Part shown: positions 33,667 through 35,086 of the stretch, one piece after another
Position numbering within the stretch: the stretch's first letter is position 1
Layout: each line of letters starts with the position of its first letter
Assembly (NCBI GenBank): GCA_003150175.1
Contig: QAKZ01000043.1
Span: 1-35,086 of the forward strand
Source: Coriobacteriia bacterium
GTDB lineage: Bacteria; Actinomycetota; Coriobacteriia; Coriobacteriales; Atopobiaceae
Length of the DNA stretch: 35,086 nucleotides
Reading direction: 5' to 3'
Program-made: the position numbers and the translations under genes
The notes under the pieces: generated by a model
Databases searched by the model: none
What the model was told of the DNA's origin: nothing
Seen by the model: only the letters and a program-made list of their open reading frames with translations

Positions 33667-34659
33667 ATGAACCGCCCCGCCATCGTCATCGTCACCTTTA
33701 AGCGCCAGGAGCTTCTCTCACAGCTTCTCGACTCCATCGAGAAGTCCAGCGTCGCCCCTTGGCGCGTGGTGGTCGTCGACAACGAGAACGCGCAGCTCAC
33801 GGCTGACATCGTCCGCGACTTCGAGGCCCGCGCGAACGCCCTGTGGGGGCCTACCGGCGACGACCCCGACGACGAGGGCGGCACCTCGCGCGTCGTGTAC
33901 CTCCCGATGGAGGAGAACACCGGCGGCGCGGGCGGCTTCAGCGCCGGCGTGCGCCGCGCCTACGAGCTCGGCGCCGAGTGGTTCTGGGTGATGGACGACG
34001 ACGTCGCCATCGAACCCGACGGCCTGGCCGTGCTCGCGCGCTGGTCTAAGGAGTCCGACGCGATCATGGGCACCCGGCGCGACTTCGACGGCGGGCACTT
34101 CTTCTGGCAACACCGCTTCTGGACCGGCCTGGCCATCTACAACCCGTTCTCGCGCGATGGCTGGCGCCCCGGCGAGAGGTACAAGCTCTGCAACGTCCTG
34201 TGCTTCGAGGGCAGCTTCTTCTCGCGCCGCGTGGTCCAGAAGGCCGGCCTGCCCGACCCGCGCTTCTTCATCTACCTCGACGACGCGTGCTTCGGCTACG
34301 TGGCGAGCAAGGTCACCGACGTCTACTACATCCCCGACGTCGTGCTCAGCCGCCGCCGCGAGGTCGCGAACAAAGAGATCGGCTCCGTGCGCCAGCTCAA
34401 CTCCGCGAGCGACATGACGCGCTACTACATCACGCGCAACCGCGCCTATCTCGCGCGCTACTTTCAGGTGTACGGCGACTACAACCCTGCGCTCTACGCC
34501 GTGGGCACGCTCGCGAACTTCGCCAAGGAGCTGCTGCGGATCCTCATCGTGGATCGCAGCCACCTGCGCAGCGGCTGGTCGCGCCTGTGGGCCGGCTACG
34601 TGGAATCGCGCCGCATCCTGCGCGACCCCGGTTGGGAGCCGATGCCGCCGCTGGGCTAG
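33667..34659 (+). CDS. Family 2 glycosyltransferase, GlfT2/rhamnosyltransferase-like
   Basis: 330 residues: RPAIVIVTFKRQELLSQLLD, WRVVVVDNEN, then ENTGGAGGFSAGVRRAYELG and the acidic triad in FWVMDDDVAIEPDG. The GGxGGFxxG stretch and the DDD motif resemble galactofuranosyl- and rhamnosyltransferases that build actinobacterial cell-wall glycans. FFIYLDDACFGYVAS follows. The C-terminal 70 residues (RYYITRNRAYLARYF, then LRDPGW) are also of that type. ATG 33667 gives the family N-terminus, but no Shine-Dalgarno site is evident. Sugar donor not determinable. Confidence 0.85.
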   Translation: MNRPAIVIVTFKRQELLSQLLDSIEKSSVAPWRVVVVDNENAQLTADIVRDFEARANALWGPTGDDPDDEGGTSRVVYLPMEENTGGAGGFSAGVRRAYELGAEWFWVMDDDVAIEPDGLAVLARWSKESDAIMGTRRDFDGGHFFWQHRFWTGLAIYNPFSRDGWRPGERYKLCNVLCFEGSFFSRRVVQKAGLPDPRFFIYLDDACFGYVASKVTDVYYIPDVVLSRRREVANKEIGSVRQLNSASDMTRYYITRNRAYLARYFQVYGDYNPALYAVGTLANFAKELLRILIVDRSHLRSGWSRLWAGYVESRRILRDPGWEPMPPLG

Positions 34660-34816
34660 GCCCGCGCCCCTCTCGTCCCCGTCTGGGCCGCCATCTCCTC
34701 GCACTCCGCGTCCCCGCCATGCCTCGCACGTCGTGCCCGTCGCACATCCCCTCTCGTCCTTCTTTCTGCCAACGACATCTTCTCGCCCGTGAACGGCGGT
34801 TCCAACAGGCCTTACC

Positions 34817-34834
34817 TACCGCTCGCGGTACAAT
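34817..34834 (+). promoter_or_regulatory. Inverted repeat overlapping a -10 box upstream of the last gene
   Basis: TACCGC and GCGGTA (34817-34830, two-base spacer) end within TACAAT (34829-34834), a -10-like hexamer about 80 bases before the ATG at 34917. A protein bound to the dyad would block the promoter. No good -35 box is seen at the right distance, so the promoter remains tentative. The stretch 34660-34790 before it is pyrimidine-rich, with no gene. Confidence 0.4.
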
Positions 34835-34916
34835 TACAGAGTTTTTGACGTGGCCGATCGGTCGTGGGGACCTCGGCCTCGCCGCATGGCAATGAAAGCA
34901 GGAGAGGAGTTCGTTG

Positions 34917-35086
34917 ATGTACAAGATCCTCGACAAGACGCAGTTCTCGGAGAAGGTGTTCAAGTTCCGCATCGAAGCGCCCGCGATGGCCAAGCATGCA
35001 CATGCCGGCCAGTTCCTCATGGTGCGCGCGAACGAGACGGGCGAGCGCGTGCCGTTCACCCTGGCGGGCTGGAACCCCGAGGAGGG
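34917..35086 (+). CDS. FAD/NAD(P)-binding electron-transfer subunit, N-terminal part (NfnA/SudB/PyrK-like)
   Basis: 56 residues are visible before the window ends. MYKILDKTQFSEKVFKFRIE, then AGQFLMVRANETGERVPFT (shifted copy of GQFVIVRxxExGERIPLT) match the N-terminal flavin-binding barrel of the ferredoxin-NADP+ reductase alpha subunit NfnA (sulfide dehydrogenase subunit SudB), which is related to PyrK of dihydroorotate dehydrogenase. The partner subunit would be expected to follow. AGGAGAGGAG at 34900-34909 precedes the ATG. The exact member of the family cannot be decided from this piece. Confidence 0.75.
   Translation, partial: MYKILDKTQFSEKVFKFRIEAPAMAKHAHAGQFLMVRANETGERVPFTLAGWNPEE

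Overview
The window is a GC-rich, G/C-ending-codon chromosomal segment that looks like a member of the Coriobacteriia (Actinobacteria of the Collinsella/Olsenella type). That placement is an inference. It rests on high GC, an actinobacterial-looking ribosomal protein set (L24 with a C-terminal CxxC ribbon, zinc-type S14), a Firmicutes-like FabK-based fatty acid cluster and a fused AccDA carboxyltransferase. No database search was possible. I see no rRNA, tRNA, CRISPR array, prophage or transposase gene.

Layout. (1) 1-1154: the 3' end of fusA, then rpsJ directly (no tuf between them), closed by a strong intrinsic terminator. (2) 1158-11804: a type II fatty acid synthesis block. birA is divergent from fabH-acpP-fabK-fabD-fabG-fabF-accB-fabZ-accC-accDA, most of these genes overlapping or a few bases apart. 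The block sits between rpsJ and rplC, which are normally adjacent in the S10 operon. A 126-bp hairpin-forming repeat lies at each end of it, the two copies in opposite orientation. (3) 11805-12501: a non-coding stretch with a degenerate array of about 41-bp repeats, a good promoter and a structured leader. (4) 12502-28293: the rest of the S10, spc and alpha operons (rplC, D, W, B, rpsS, rplV, rpsC, rplP, rpmC, rpsQ, rplN, X, E, rpsN, rpsH, rplF, R, rpsE, rpmD, rplO, secY, adk, map, infA, rpmJ, rpsM, K, D, rpoA, rplQ), broken by structured gaps before rplB, rplE and infA, and ended by a terminator. (5) 28371-31128: truA, a permease with a His-rich loop resembling the ArsP_2 heavy-metal exporter family, and an unrecognised membrane-anchored protein. 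(6) 31249-34659: three family 2 glycosyltransferases, one on the minus strand. (7) 34917-end: the start of a flavin/NAD-binding electron-transfer subunit of the NfnA/SudB/PyrK type.

How the genes work together. AccB is biotinylated by BirA, and AccC plus AccDA make malonyl-CoA. FabD loads malonyl onto AcpP, FabH starts chains, FabF elongates them, and FabG, FabZ and FabK complete each cycle, so the block is a nearly self-contained membrane-lipid module. It is embedded in the genes for ribosome assembly, protein export (SecY), N-terminal methionine removal (Map), translation initiation (IF-1) and transcription (RpoA), which places several growth-rate-linked functions side by side. The glycosyltransferases probably serve a cell-surface polysaccharide.

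The observations most worth following are the split S10 operon with its inverted flanking repeats, the 41-bp repeat array, the palindrome-rich birA-fabH control region, and the structured leaders in front of rplC and rplE.
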